A stretch of DNA of 64,000 nucleotides from Fomitopsis serialis (Eukaryota; Basidiomycota; Agaricomycetes; Polyporales; Fomitopsidaceae): positions 1,612,001 through 1,676,000 of the forward strand of contig NW_025954962.1 in the NCBI RefSeq assembly GCF_022376445.1, read 5' to 3'. This document shows positions 1-11,096 of this stretch, one piece after another. Below the pieces are notes generated by a model. It did not search any database, was not told the origin of the DNA, and saw nothing but the letters and a program-made list of their open reading frames with translations. Within the stretch, counting starts at the first letter, position 1, and the number at the start of each line of letters is the position of its first letter. The translations under genes were made by a program, and so were the position numbers.

Positions 1-769
1 ATTTGCGCTAGCCGTCAAGGAGCTCCGTGCAACGGGAGAAATTCAAGATATGGACGTCCAGACTGACGAGGATGAGCACAGTATCGAGATGCACTTGCCC
101 TATGTACGGAAGGTCTTCGAGGGGTACGTCATAATGTCTGCAACCATGATGCGTTCTTAGTACTGAACATCTGTGATAGATTGAACATCGCCATCGTCCC
201 CATACTTGTCGGGGCAATCAACTACAACCAAGAAGTTAAATTTGGTACCCTTCTCGCGTCTTACCTTGCAAGAGAAGACACATTCTTCGTCATCTCTAGC
301 GATTTCTGTCATTGGTACGTTTCCTGTTCTTGGGCTTATGCACGCGCTGAACAAGTCTCGTGCAAATCCCAGGGGTACCCGCTTCCAATACACGTTCTAT
401 TATCCCAAGGCTCCCCCGACCTCAGCACCTGCCATCCGATTGTCCAAATCCGATCCATCCCCACCGTCGCTTGCCACTCATTCTATCCATGCATCAATAT
501 CCGCATTAGACCACGAAGCCATGGAGCTCATGACCATGCCACCGCAGACCGCGCACCAATCTCACCTCGACTTCGCAGACTACCTCAAGAGGACCAAGAA
601 CACTATCTGCGGCAGGCATCCTATCGGCGTACTCCTAGGCGCTCTGACGGTCCTGCAGAGTCAAGGACGGGTCCCGCATCTGCAGTGGGTCCGGTACGAG
701 CAGAGTAGCCAGTGTCAGAATCTGCGGGATTCCAGTGTCAGCTACGCGAGCGCATACATCAAGATCTAG
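1..769 (+). CDS. MEMO1-family protein, 5' truncated
   Basis: The 3' part of a MEMO1 (yeast Mho1) homologue, a conserved cytosolic family structurally related to metal-dependent dioxygenases. The frame is already open at base 2, so the start lies outside the window. Two introns can be placed at 124-179 and 315-372 (GTACGT donors, AG acceptors). Joining across them gives the family signature SSDFCHWG followed by [10 protein letters not shown]. The C-terminal exon has the expected histidine- and acid-rich helical region, with [12 protein letters not shown] near the end. The stop is TAG at 767-769. The next gene is convergent. No frame problem is seen here. Assignment is by recognition of family motifs. 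Confidence 0.85.
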
Positions 770-998
770 GCATATGTCCGCTGCATGTATACATACAAGG
801 ACCTTGGAACGTGTAAACCCTGTACTATCTAATAGATCTCTATACCAATCCGACACCATCCCTACATCCTTGATTGTGCGTCTGATAGCTGTAAGCCGAC
901 AGGCTCATCCGGGTCGTCTTGCGTTCCAGGTTCTCCAGGTTCTTCCACAACCTAGTCGATATGACAATGTCAGTAGTCAGCAGGGGGCCATAACCGTG

Positions 999-2013
999 TC
1001 AGGATTGGTTCACCTTGCCGTTGGCGATTTGTATATCTTCGAATCCCCAGTCCCTCATGGCACCTTCCTTCAGGAAGCTGCCGTCTGCCAGGCGGCTGGC
1101 TTCCCAAGTCCCTACGGTAGCATTGACTTCTGATTTGGGATTGAATTCCGACACGGTGCAGCAGCCTACTCTCAGAGGAAGGTTCCTGTCACCCAGCAGT
1201 TCCCTCGCCAGAGCAATAATGGTGGCGGCGTGGCTGACAAGCAAGATGTGTTTGTGCTTGCCTCCGTACCTGCGCTCGATTTCAGGAATGAGTGCGCTGA
1301 GGAAGCCGTGGCATCGGTCGTGGCACTGATCTACGTCTTCTCCTTTCCTTGAGGCGTACCATATAGACGACCAGGAGTCGTCGATGTCAGGGAAGTAGGT
1401 ACGCAGCGCGGTCGCGGCAGACGGGCGGGGATGGAGGCCGTACCGGGCACGACGGGCGAATACCACTCCGACAATCCTGATATCCCCGTTGAACGACGAT
1501 TCATATTGGATGGAAACCACACTCACCATGCTCGACAAAATGGGGACTTTCAAAGCATTAGATGTGGGCGTGGAGGTTGTAGACAGCGGTCTAGGCAAGT
1601 TTGTATGTGAAGACCCGGCGGACGGCTCTGACGAACGGGTCACTTACAGTACGGAGAGACAGAATGAGAGTCGGCGTTGATCCACAGGCAGCGACAAAAG
1701 TGTTCCGCCAGTTCTTCCGCTTGAGTCAACCCAAATGCGGCGAGAGGCGGGTCTCGAGGGAGTCCTGATCACGGTTACATTGTCGGATTATGAGATGCAC
1801 AGGAGTTCATTTGACATGCCTGTGACAGACTTCCTGTACAGATATCATATCAACGATGATGCGATGAAGGTGGTTTGCGCAGAGGACCCACCACTCTGAG
1901 GTCACCCAGTTCAGTCTGAAACCTAAGTACATATGCATAGTCAACGGGTCACCCTTGATATATCATCGGAACAGAAGCGTACCATGCCTAGCGATGTAGA
2001 TAGTTTCAATCAT
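999..2013 (-). CDS. Histidine-phosphatase (phosphoglycerate-mutase-like) protein
   Basis: Histidine phosphatase superfamily, fungal type related to the phosphatase domain of TFIIIC tau55. The start ATG at 2013 reads METIYIARHG-like: the RHG catalytic motif is completed across the first intron, followed by FRLNWVTSEW. Later exons give LPRDPPLAAFGLTQAEELAEHF, FVEHGLSEWYSPVVPGT and GLHPRPSAATALRTYFPDID, and the second catalytic histidine is in LLVSHAATIIAL. The stop is TGA at 999-1001. About four short introns are needed. Between VVPGT and GLHPRP the frame slips by one base (near 1438-1440, where one extra C on the + strand would restore it). The catalytic residues RHG and the later SHA are present, so the fold is probably complete. 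Substrate unknown. Confidence 0.75.
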
Positions 2014-2467
2014 CTGGCGTGGAGGTCTGAGGTCAAGGCGGGTCCTGGTGGCCCGATGGATTGCTGCATGATATAGCCTGACCCCGATGCACGGAACGCG
2101 GTACACGCGGCCTGGCTTGCCCAGCCAACTTTGTCAAGCCATGAGCCATATGTGTACTTGACGCTCACGCCGTCGCAAAGTGGGATTGTACAACGAGAAT
2201 CACCAATTGCACACGCAATACAGACTAGTTACGGTAGCATAAGGTAGCATCATGTCATAGACTTCATAGACGTTCGCGTCAGTGTACCACAGCCACGTAG
2301 ATAGATACAAGAGGCAGACGGAAAAGCAGGGCACACACAACAGACGATGAAGAGAGGGCAGATTCGTATGCAGATGGGGAAAGGTCGGATGGAGGTGGAT
2401 TGGCGTACTCGCAATATATGCGCTGTTGTTTAAGTTTTTATGACCGCTCGGACAGCGATCAAGACGA
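2014..2467. other. Intergenic, no gene seen
   Basis: About 450 bases between the start of the phosphatase gene and the stop of the Stm1-like gene, both on the minus strand. It should hold the phosphatase promoter and the 3' UTR of the Stm1-like gene. Apparent frames here and across 2400-2720 are shadows of the arginine/glycine-rich exon. Confidence 0.5.
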
Positions 2468-3789
2468 TCATGAGAGCGAGGGGAAGGCAGATTGGTCGTC
2501 AACATCGACGACGGGGGTAGCGGTGGTGCCATTGGCACGGCCCCGTCCTCCACCGCGGCCACGGCCACGACCACCGCGGTCGCCACCGCGGTCGCCGCCA
2601 CGGTCGCCACCACGGCCGCGACCGCCACGAGCGGGGCGCTCGAAGCGGGCGTCGATCTCGATGAAGACCTTCTCCTCCTTCTTGCTACGGTTCTTGGGTG
2701 CGGATGACTTGGTCTGAGAGGGATCGTTCGTCAGGGACACAATGAATTAGAAGGAACGGCTACTCACCTTGCCTACGAAGTAGGCGGTCTCGTCCTCGTC
2801 CTTCTTGCTGACAACGACGGCATCCTTCCAGATGGAGTCATCGCCTTCGTTGGCCTTCCTGGGCTCAAGCTTGGGCACAGCAGCGAGTTCCTTCTCCCTC
2901 TGCTGCTTCAAGTACTCCTCCAGGGTGAGCGTGTTGTCCTCCTCCTCGGGCTCCCTGTCCCGGCCGCGTCGGCCCTCAGGAGCCTTTTCGGGCTCGGGTG
3001 CAGGAGTGTCTTCGGTGGTGGTGGGGACGGCCCAATCATCTGCACCGCTCTCAGCTAGACCCCAGCCGCTGGCGTCGGCGGCAGGGCTGGTAGCATCGGC
3101 GACGGCATCACCTTCACCAGCGGTTTCAGCCTTGAACTCGGCCTCGCCCTCGTCGGCACCCCAGCCCTGGTTGACCTTCTTCTCAGAGTCACTGGGTATC
3201 GCGATATTAGCATGTATCTCGCAAACAAATACGCGGAGAAGCAATCGTACAATTTGCCTGTCTGGCTGTGCCTATCGAAGGGGCGTCCGCGGCCGCCACG
3301 ACCGCCACGGTCACCGCGGTCACCGCGACCTCTGCCACGGCCACGCTCGACTGGATATCCAAGGCGAAGGTCCCCGTAAATTGACGGAGCTGTACGAGTC
3401 TCGGAGTCAACTCACACTTCTTCTTGGGTGCCTCACCCTCGCCAGCGGCAGCGTCTTCCGCTGCATCCGGGTTGATTGAGCGGTGGCCTTACCGCCCCTT
3501 TGGTAGTACCGTCCGGCTCGCGAGGCAGGTCCTCCACGACCCTTCTGAGTCCCGCGCGTAGGAGCAGCAGGGGCGGGGGCAGCCTCCTTGGCCGGTGCCG
3601 ACTTGCTGACCGGGCTCGACGGCCGTGAGGCGTCATCATCTGTGATTGTAACGAGTCATGGCCGAGACATACCGCAGTGTTCGGAACGAGAACATATAGC
3701 AGACAAATTAATCAGGATGTGGTAGGGCAGCCGCCGGCAGAAAACGGACCTTCGAGGAGGGCAAACGGGTTTCTAGTGGCCACCGACAT
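2468..3789 (-). CDS. Stm1/HABP4-like RGG-rich ribosome-associated protein
   Basis: Homologue of the Stm1 / SERBP1 / HABP4 family, proteins that bind ribosomes and mRNA and protect idle 80S ribosomes. The start ATG at 3789 gives MSVATRNPFALLE, the conserved N-terminus. Further exons carry RGGPASRAGRYYQRGG, a first RG-rich stretch ending GRGRPFDRHSQTGK, then SEKKVNQGWG, the family motif EEEDNTLTLEEYL, and DETAYFVGK joined across an intron (about 2716-2766) to APKNRSKKEEKVFIEIDARF. It ends with a second RGG box and VDDQSAFPSLS. About four introns. Near 3466-3470 the frame slips by one base between GGKATAQSTR and DAAEDAAAGEGEAPKKK; one extra G (coding strand) would repair it. Otherwise complete. 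Likely highly expressed and cytosolic. Confidence 0.85.
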
Positions 3790-3968
3790 TTTTGACGGGG
3801 CCCCTGTTTGAGTCTCTCAGCAAGAGAGTGTCTTTGGACGGCGTACAGACGTTTGAGTGGATTGACTGGCGCTGGGCAGAGGCAGCATTGGATGCTGCCT
3901 CCAGGACACGGACCCCGGCCGTGGTGCCACGGGTCCTTCCTTCAGCCACTGTACAGTTCCTCGGCCCC

Positions 3969-3976
3969 CATAAAAG
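3969..3976 (+). promoter_or_regulatory. TATA-like box
   Basis: ataaaagg, about 120 bases before the ATG of the small ORF and just ahead of the candidate 5' UTR intron. Confidence 0.3.
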
Positions 3977-4092
3977 GCCTCCTCCGAGCGTTTCCCGCCA
4001 TAACGCTTAAAAACACAGGTGTGTGCTGTCGCTGTCGATTGCGTGTGTCGTTGAACTGATTTGTTCTCATAGCCCACAAAAGCATCTCGACG

Positions 4093-4182
4093 ATGACTCG
4101 CTCGCCTTCTAGGACTGGAGTGGGTCGAGGACCTCGAGACCGTCACAATGGGCTGGAGATCGAGAATACCGTCAGGTTGTGA
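4093..4182 (+). CDS. Possible 29-residue spliced small ORF
   Basis: A possible micro-gene. A TATA-like box near 3970 is followed by a GTGTGT...CTCATAG intron at 4019-4072 of typical size with a TGAAC branch-like site. The first ATG after the acceptor (4093) opens a 29-codon frame rich in Arg and Gly, starting MTRSPSRTGVGRG, closed by TGA at 4180-4182. It matches no family I know. It could equally be a non-coding leader or the first exon of a longer transcript. Confidence 0.2.
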   Translation: MTRSPSRTGVGRGPRDRHNGLEIENTVRL

Positions 4183-4798
4183 ATGATGGGACTTGGGTGC
4201 GGCATGCTCGTGCTTCATTGATTGGACTTATGTCTCAGCAGTCGGTCCTTCGTGGCCGCTGTGTGGGTTGCGTCGCAATGTCTCGTTGTACAGTCTCTTT
4301 GTTCCTCGATGCTACTGTAAATCATGCTGAATGTGCATATTTATCAATGCCTGTCTTGATGAATGCTGGCGTGTGTTGCTGGACGGGTGCTTTGTTCGAA
4401 GTGGATGGTTTGCGTGGTCTTCAAGATTGCTGAATATGCTGAGAACCTTCGAGGTTGGGCTCGATGCATTGACAAGTCGGTATTCCGGCCCACAATTGCC
4501 TCGGCGAAGCGGTTCTATTCGGCACTTGATGCTGAACGGCAACGTTGAACAATAGCGTTTTGTCGCGCGAGATGACTATATCTCCCGAGCAATATTGGCG
4601 TCGATCGCCATGTCTCGGAGTCGACTGTTACACTGCTTGCAGACGCCCAGCGGGCCTGTGACCCGTGACCATCTGAGATAGCCGTCCGCCCCGCGACGCG
4701 GGTGCCCAGCTTGGGCCCCGCTCTCCTGGGTGGGCGTGCTTACGCTCAGCCTTGCTCTCCTCCTCTATCTCTTCCCCCTCGGCTCCCTCGTCCTTTGC

Positions 4799-7700
4799 AT
4801 GGCTGCTCGCCGACTCGCCATCTCCGACCTCTTATGTGACGAGCCCAATGAACCTCGCCAGATCTCCCCCCTCGGCAGCCGGTGGAACAACCGCCTTCCC
4901 GGCCGCTCCCCAGTCAACTAGCCAGCATCCTCAATGACCCTTCGGATGGCCCTACCAACCAGGACCCTCGTAGTGATGTTTCATTCAAAGCGATCACTCC
5001 TCGCGCCCTACCTCACGATGTTGTCCCTCTGTCTCTCCACCCGTGCATCAGCAACGACATACGCCTTCTCCCAGTCTCCGTCGGGACGCCACACTGGGAG
5101 GGTACGCGGTCCCCCATGCGGCACAGACGCACATAACGTACGATCGAGAATTTGTGTACAATGAATGTCCAGACCGGCAGGTGCGCCGAGTCGGTCTCCC
5201 GAATATGATCGTGTTCTCGCCGGTCGGCAAGAGCACTCGCAGGTAATTCACCCCATCAATTGTACTCGACACGGCCACCGGCTCCCTCTCTGCGACGACC
5301 TACTCCTTAGCGAGGCCATCGTCATCGCGAAGTGCGCACCCTGAAACTCCCACAATTCAACCATTCTCCCCTAGTCTCTCCTACCACGCGCATCCTCACT
5401 CTCCGTCAACGTCACATTCGCCATCCTCAGTGTACAGTTTGCCTCTACCACAGCGGCAGCCATCTCATTCTCCTGCTCTCTCTGCACGACCAGTCACTGC
5501 GTCGCCTGTCAGCTACTTTCATCCCCCGCCGACACAAACCCCACCCTATCCGTCCCCTCATACGCATTACGACCCAGTCCGCTCTTCGCTTCGTGGCCCC
5601 GCGATGGTCGGCCCATCTAGTCCAGTATGCTTTTCTCCGGGAGCCCCCCGTCTTCTCTCCTACCCACCTCCGAGTCGCGGACGTCCTCGCTGCCGCACGG
5701 GTCTCCGAGAGAGGTCGATGCTCGTTCATCGGCAGCGTCTCTCCAAACATCCTCAATTCGCCTTCGCCATCGTTGCGGGGCAACGCGGGTCTTGGTGGCC
5801 TCGAAGCCCTGGTGCAAGCCGCCACGGAGGAGCGGAGGAGATTGAGTGGGGAGATGGGCCTGGTCTTCGAGGGCGGATAGCAGTCCAAGGTAGCAGAAGC
5901 CCTGTGGTGGAGCGTGCGTCTATTCAACCCGTGTCTACCGTCTACACAAAGCCATATCACCCCTTGCTGTCCGTACGCCTTCCGGAATGCGTCGGATATC
6001 CTGAACGATGATGTCCCTGTGCCGACTTCTCACTCACGGGACTTTGACGGCGAACCCCCTCGAAAAGACGCAAGAGCTCAGACGCACCCAGTTCGAACCA
6101 TCTCCTTTGGCGGTGCAAGGCCTTGTGGCCCCTCCTCAACCCGACGTGGTCGCACTCGTCTCCACCGCCGACATCATCCACAGCGTGTCATCTATGGTCA
6201 AAGAGAGAAGTCCTGAAATTGACGGTGATCTGCATACGACAACCATGCCAGTAGCGCCGCACGAAGCGGGGGCTGCAAGGAGCGAGAACGAAGCAACGGA
6301 GGCGCCTCCTTCGTGAGCCCGAAGAGCAAACCACTACAGGACACGGTAGATGAACAGATCTTGGATGCGGTGGGCGTGAGTACGGCGTGTGTGGACGAAA
6401 AGACAAGGGTAAGGAGAAGGAGAAAGTGAGGGAGAAGAAGAAGCGCGAGCCGAAGACGAAGGAGAAGGAGAAGCGCACGAGTGAACAGAAGCACCGCCCG
6501 GCCCGGCTGCGCGAGAACGGAAGGGGACCTCAAAGACCAGGACGCACACGAATGGCTCCTCGAGCACTACGCTTCGGCATCCCCCAACGCTGTCCCAGCG
6601 CCTTCCCCGAGTGATGAGGCGACGGAAAGAGCAGCGCTGTCGGCACCACCAGCGCACACTCCTCGCGGTGTCAAGCCAGAAGACGGCAGCCGTGGGCGCC
6701 ACCATTCCGATGGCTCTGGGGTCGCTCGCTCGAGCAAATCGGCAAAGAAGGCGCGGAGTCGAACACCTACTCCTCTGGCCATGCTAGAGGAGGAACTCGA
6801 GGGTGTGCTGCCTGCAAGCCATACCACTGGGTCCATCGAGGACGACTTGGGTTTGGATCTCGCGTCGCCAGCGATGGCTTCGTCTGTAGGCGGGGGTCTC
6901 CTAGACGACAACGATATAGACGTGGATAACGAACTGCTAAGTCTGGTCGATGACACGCCCCCTGTGTCACATACTTCACGTCCAAAACCGTCGCATGTCC
7001 CGAGGCTCGACGTCCACGCGCGAACGAAGACTTCGCAGCCGGGTAGTGAACGAGGGTCGATGCCACCTCCCGCGTCCCCTGTCAAGGACAGCGGTAGAGC
7101 TCATTCTGTGAAAGCAGGGGACAAACCAGATTCCACAGGTGCTGTCGCAGGGCATAAGAAGAAAGACGCGTCGCAAAAGGTGCGCTGCTCTCTCGTTCGA
7201 TATGAATGCCTACTCATGTAGCAAATGTATCACACAGCCAGTACCCAAGGCGAAAGCTCCATCGAAGCCGAAAACAAAGGCTGCCGCGACTGCGACGACA
7301 TCTAAAACCAAATCCAAAGCAGCCAAGGATGTGGTTGTTTCGGCCCCGAGCCCTACGCCTGGCATGCTCACACCCTCAACATCCACATCTTCTGTGAAGG
7401 GCAAGAAGACTGTTGCTGCCTCAGCTGTCAACCCGGTCACAAAATGCTCCGCGTCTGCTGCTGGAGGGCAGTCGCGCTCGAGATCTACGTCTGTCATGCC
7501 CGCGGCGCCTGGGACTGACGGCGATGGGAAGCCCGCGGCTGAGAGCACGGATGCTGCTGTGGAAAAAGATCGAGCGCAGGATGACAAACTCTACTGCATC
7601 TGTAAGACTCAGTATGACGAGGATCGAGCAATGATTGCGTGTGATCGGTAGGTGTTGTGTCCTAATGTCACCTTTGGATCATGCTAATATTCGATGCACC

Positions 7701-8851
7701 GTGCGTAGGTGCGATGAGTGGTATCATACGCAATGCGTCAACATGCCAGACCTGGAGATCGACTTGGTGGATCAGTTCATCTGCCCGCTTTGCGTTAAGA
7801 GTAAGCCGCTATCATCTCGCGACCGTGCACTCTCTGATCCGTCCACGCCAGACAACCCCCATCTCAGTCTGAAGACCACGTACAAGAAACGTTGCTTCAA
7901 CGGACTGAAGCATTCAAACCCAGCATCACCTGGTGCCTGCCATCGGCCTGCTCGCGGCACGTACTCCAAGTACTGCTCAGACGAGTGTGGCATTACGTAC
8001 ATGCAATTTCGCATCAACGCATGGCGAGGTGACAAAGACAGCCTCTGGGAGAGTGTCAAGGAAGCACGCAAGCGGGAGGGCGTCGTCGTCCTTGTGACAG
8101 ACAGTCATGATAAGGGCGAGAGCAACGGCCACGCCTCCCTGGAGTCCAGTTCAACCGAACCTGTTATGCAGATTGTCAAGCCTGCGCGGACGAAAGTTGA
8201 GCGCGAGACCGAACGGCTGAACGGTCTGCTGGATAAGATCTCTATCAGACGTGACGAGCTCAAAAAGAGATGGACGTGGTGCTTTGGCGGGAGAAGCTGG
8301 TTGAGCTTGCCGCTGCTCGTGCGGAACAGATGGACGAGTGTGGTTGGGATCAGCGACTTTGCTTCGGCGAAGAGGAGTATGCAGAGTTCGGTGTGAGCGT
8401 GCTGGAGAGCTATGAGGAAGTGGAGCAGGCGACGGGCGATGCCATGCAGGTCGACGTTGCGCAGACAGAGGACGGTGAATGGTGGTGCAGAGGGCATAGG
8501 AAGTGTGCCCGGCATGCTGGGTGAGTGACAACGAACGTAAATTGCATCCATTGCGTTCATTGTTCTGACAAACACTTTGTCAGATGGCAGAAACTCCGTT
8601 CGACTGAGGTTGAGTGCGACAGGGACGCTCTCGACGGGGCTCTCCTGAAGCTGACAACACAAGAACGGGAGATTCGCAAGCGCATCGAGGACGTCATGCA
8701 TCCAACCGCACAATCCTCTGGCGGGGAGCCCACGGGTCCTCCGCTAGGATCGCCATTGCAGCCCCTGAACGGAAAGACGACAAGCAACGGACAGAGCAAG
8801 TCCAAGGTCAACGGCGACGCTGCCAAGAAGGGGAAGAAGAAGAAGACATAA
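4799..8851 (+). CDS. SPP1: PHD-finger COMPASS subunit Spp1/CFP1, long form
   Basis: The Set1/COMPASS subunit that reads H3K4me3 in the nucleus. The diagnostic part is intact: a PHD finger from LYCICKTQYDEDRAMIACDR across a 60-nt intron to CDEWYHTQC and FICPLC (7590-7795), with the tryptophan of methyl-lysine readers. Next comes the CFP1 C-terminal zinc-binding region KKRCFNGLKHSN...ACHRPARGTYSKYCSDECG, a coiled coil, and a Lys-rich tail ending at 8851. The N-terminal 2.5 kb is Ser/Pro-rich and low complexity. I place the start at 4799 (MAARRLAISDLLCDEP), followed by LASILNDPSDG and GLGGLEALVQAATEERRRL, but those blocks lie in different frames. At least six one-base slips occur between 4900 and 6530 and another near 8262-8271. 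Whether the N-terminal blocks belong to one protein is inference. Confidence 0.7.
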
Positions 8852-9115
8852 CTGTATCATTGATCTGAATGGTTGTCATTAGTATCGTAAATCCTTGCTC
8901 TCGTGCTTTGCGCTGTCGCCTCTTCCTCGCTCATACGATTCATAGAGTAATCCTCACACTTGCACACTCCATTGTACGCAGACACGATAATATGTAGCTG
9001 ATGCGACTGAAATACGACATGACGAGAGCAAGGACGGCTCCTGGCGTAATGAATCTGCCAATCTCCCGAGCCCGATCCTGGATAACAATGATACAAAGCG
9101 GAGAGTCTACACTCC
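8852..9115. other. Convergent intergenic spacer
   Basis: 264 bases between the stops of SPP1 (+) and LSM1 (-). Only 3' UTR sequence is expected; nothing else seen. Confidence 0.5.
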
Positions 9116-9737
9116 TCAGTAACCGTCCCCTTCGCCGCCCTCCTTGCAGAATCCCTTCTGCTCGAACAGGACCTGTGCCTTCACTTCTTCCCGCTTCTTC
9201 TTTGTTGCAATTTCCTGCCTGTGGTAAGGCAAGAGCTCCTCCCACGGCACCTGTCGTAGCGGAACATCGTCCTCCTTGTCCAGATCCTGTAGTGACCGTG
9301 AGTAGTGCTTTGGAATGAAGCATGATGCAATAAACACGCACGACTTCACCAAGTAGTACAACGTTCTCGCCACGGATCAGGAAAAGACCCTTCCATGATT
9401 CTGCGAAGAAATCACGGTAGTATATCCTCTCGACGGTGTCTTCGAGGACCAGATTTGCTGCACAGCGAAGGGATGTTCAGTACATACGTCGTTCTTGCGA
9501 ACGAGCGGCGTGACATACCGAACTGGTCATATGAGCGCAAAACGCCTTGAAGCTTCCGACCGTCTCGCAGTACAACCAGCATTTTCCCTGGCCGACGCCA
9601 GACAGTGTAGACGAAATGGATTGGTAGGATTAAGTGCTCAGGATGGATGGCTGATCTTGGAGTTTACTTGGGATAGACGTACTGTCGACGCAATCCACAA
9701 GCGACCCAGACGTTGTGAATGGTATGAGCGAGTCCAT
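9116..9737 (-). CDS. LSM1: LSm1, cytoplasmic mRNA-decay Sm-like protein
   Basis: LSm1, the subunit that defines the cytoplasmic Lsm1-7 ring in decapping and 5'-3' mRNA decay. The start ATG at 9737 gives MDSLIPFTTSGSLVDCVD; an intron joins this to RKMLVVLRDGRKLQGVLRSYDQF (Sm1 motif), the next to ANLVLEDTVERIYY and FLIRGENVVLLGEV (Sm2 motif), and the last to DLDKEDDVPLRQVPWEELLPYH with a short charged tail. Three introns, all with GT donors. The stop is TGA at 9116-9118. Length (about 155 residues) fits fungal LSm1. Shares a short divergent promoter with the NDUFA5 gene. Confidence 0.92.
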
Positions 9738-9921
9738 ATCTGTTGATTTGCCCGCCAGGGGGCGACAGTCGCGGCGAGAAACGATGAAGCAGGTCGCAGA
9801 GGAAGATCGACTGCGACTGGAACGCACACTTCCGGCAAGCGCCCGTGACCCGACGCGGTCGCTTCAGCGCTTCAGCACAGTGCAGTGACGATCCTTCCCA
9901 CCTCGACGTCGACTTCTCACC
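9738..9921. promoter_or_regulatory. Bidirectional promoter LSM1 / NDUFA5
   Basis: Only 184 bases separate the two divergent start codons, so both genes must initiate from this interval. No clear TATA box is visible. Confidence 0.5.
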
Positions 9922-10381
9922 ATGTTCCGTCTTACTCGCCCTCTGCTCAACCAGCTCCGGAAAACCACCACTGGGATAACGGGCCTGGAGGTCCACCATG
10001 ACCCGATACCACATCTCATCCAGACGTACCAGACCACCTTGGAAAGGCTCTCCGCTATCCCTGAGACGTCCGTCTACCGGCAAGGCGTGGAGGCTCTCAC
10101 AAGGCACAAGCTGAACATTGTGCAGGCGTCGGGAGGAAATGTTGCTGAGGTTGAGAAGCAGCTGGACGAGGGTCACATAGAGGAGTCGCTAGACGTCGCG
10201 ACGGATGAAATGAATCTGGTGTCCAAGGTGGTCGAGTGGAAAGCGTAAGTCACCGTCCCAATCATCCCATATCAAGCATTCCAAACTAAGTCTTACGCGC
10301 AGGTGGGAGCCTCTCGTCGAGAAGCCTGAACCCGGGCAGTGGGAGTACTTCGGCAAGACAGCAACTGCATCGTCGTCATGA
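9922..10381 (+). CDS. Complex I subunit NDUFA5 (B13/29.9 kDa)
   Basis: Accessory subunit of mitochondrial NADH:ubiquinone oxidoreductase (ETC_C1_NDUFA5 family). The start MFRLTRPLLNQLRKTTTG is an arginine-rich targeting-like N-terminus, followed by TGLEVHHDPIPHLIQTYQTTL, PETSVYRQGVEALTRHKLNIV and DEMNLVSKVVEWKA. One intron (about 10244-10302) leads to WEPLVEKPEPGQWEYFGK, the conserved C-terminal motif. The stop is TGA at 10379-10381. Roughly 133 residues, usual for the family. No frame problem. Confidence 0.93.
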
Positions 10382-10886
10382 ATGTGCTGTGTACGTGTTC
10401 CGCGGGTCCTATGAAGTTCTTCTCAGCTGAGCCGGGCATTGTGCCTGCGGATTTATCCTGATGTAGAGAGGACCGCGAATCGCTTACCATAGTGCATCCT
10501 AGAGCTTTGACCATGCATACCTCGAATTGCAACACTCCACGAGCGATTGAACAATCGGCATCTCGTGCGCAATCAATACTCATCCCTTCAACCATCACTG
10601 CAGTGTATCTAAAATACTGTTCTGAGAGCTTGCGCTTGTAAGCAGTGACCAGTGACTGCTCGTATGTACTGTTGCCCCGCGCGCGACGACAGATATTCAT
10701 GCTGCAGACAATAAGGCAACGTACACTGATATGTCACAAATGGGTAGAACATGCTTGATTCCCCTACACAACAATGACAACGGTACTTACCTAGGATAAA
10801 ATGGCATCATACTTATAGATTGGAATGTAGCTTGATGAGCAGGCGTCCAATGCTATGTCATACTTACAGAAGTTGCAAAATGGTTA
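10382..10886. other. Intergenic, no gene seen
   Basis: About 500 bases between the NDUFA5 gene and the tRNA. A minus-strand frame here lacks family motifs and codon bias, and I do not call it. Confidence 0.45.
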
Positions 10887-10977
10887 CGCTGCCAGCAGGA
10901 TTTGAACCTACGCGGGAAAATCCCAAGTGATAATGAGCAGTTCAAATCACTCGCCTTAACGACTCGGCCATAGCAGC
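10887..10977 (-). tRNA. tRNA-Ser (UGA) with 9-nt intron
   Basis: Read on the minus strand: acceptor GCTGCTA pairs with TGGCAGC (six Watson-Crick pairs plus one G-T), then a D arm TGGCCGAGTCGTTAAGGC. The anticodon stem AGTGA/TCACT encloses TTTGAA, a 9-nt intron and A, giving anticodon TGA. A class-II variable arm (TTGGGATTTTCCCG) and T arm TAGGTTCAAATCCTG follow. The discriminator base is G. A T run at + strand 10877-10880 can act as a Pol III terminator. The intron sits at the canonical 37/38 position. Confidence 0.9.
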
Positions 10978-11096
10978 TTGCCGGGCTTATAGCTCAAAGC
11001 TAAACTAGATCTTGGCCGAACAGACGCGCACTCTGATCGCGGAGCGCTTGACCGACATGATTCTGTTCCGTGCAGTCCAATCCTTCCTCGACGACC

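Larger units (their letters stand above)
3790..4798. other. Intergenic with possible small spliced transcript
   Basis: About 1 kb between two divergent genes. It holds the Stm1-like promoter and, on the plus strand, a TATA-like ataaaagg near 3970, a well-formed 54-nt intron (4019-4072) and a tiny frame at 4093-4182 (listed separately). The rest, 4183-4798, shows nothing I can support. Confidence 0.45.

Noticed and set aside
2400..2720. Long open frames on both strands of the RGG-coding exon
   Set aside because: They mirror the Gly/Arg-rich codons of the Stm1-like gene; only the minus-strand frame matches the family.
4799..6300. Possibility that the Ser/Pro-rich blocks are the N-terminus of an INO80-type ATPase
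   Set aside because: No DBINO or helicase domain follows; the next recognisable domain is the PHD finger of Spp1.
8262..8271. Programmed ribosomal frameshift in SPP1 at the A-rich run
   Set aside because: Similar one-base losses occur in many unrelated genes here, so a sequence error is the simpler explanation.
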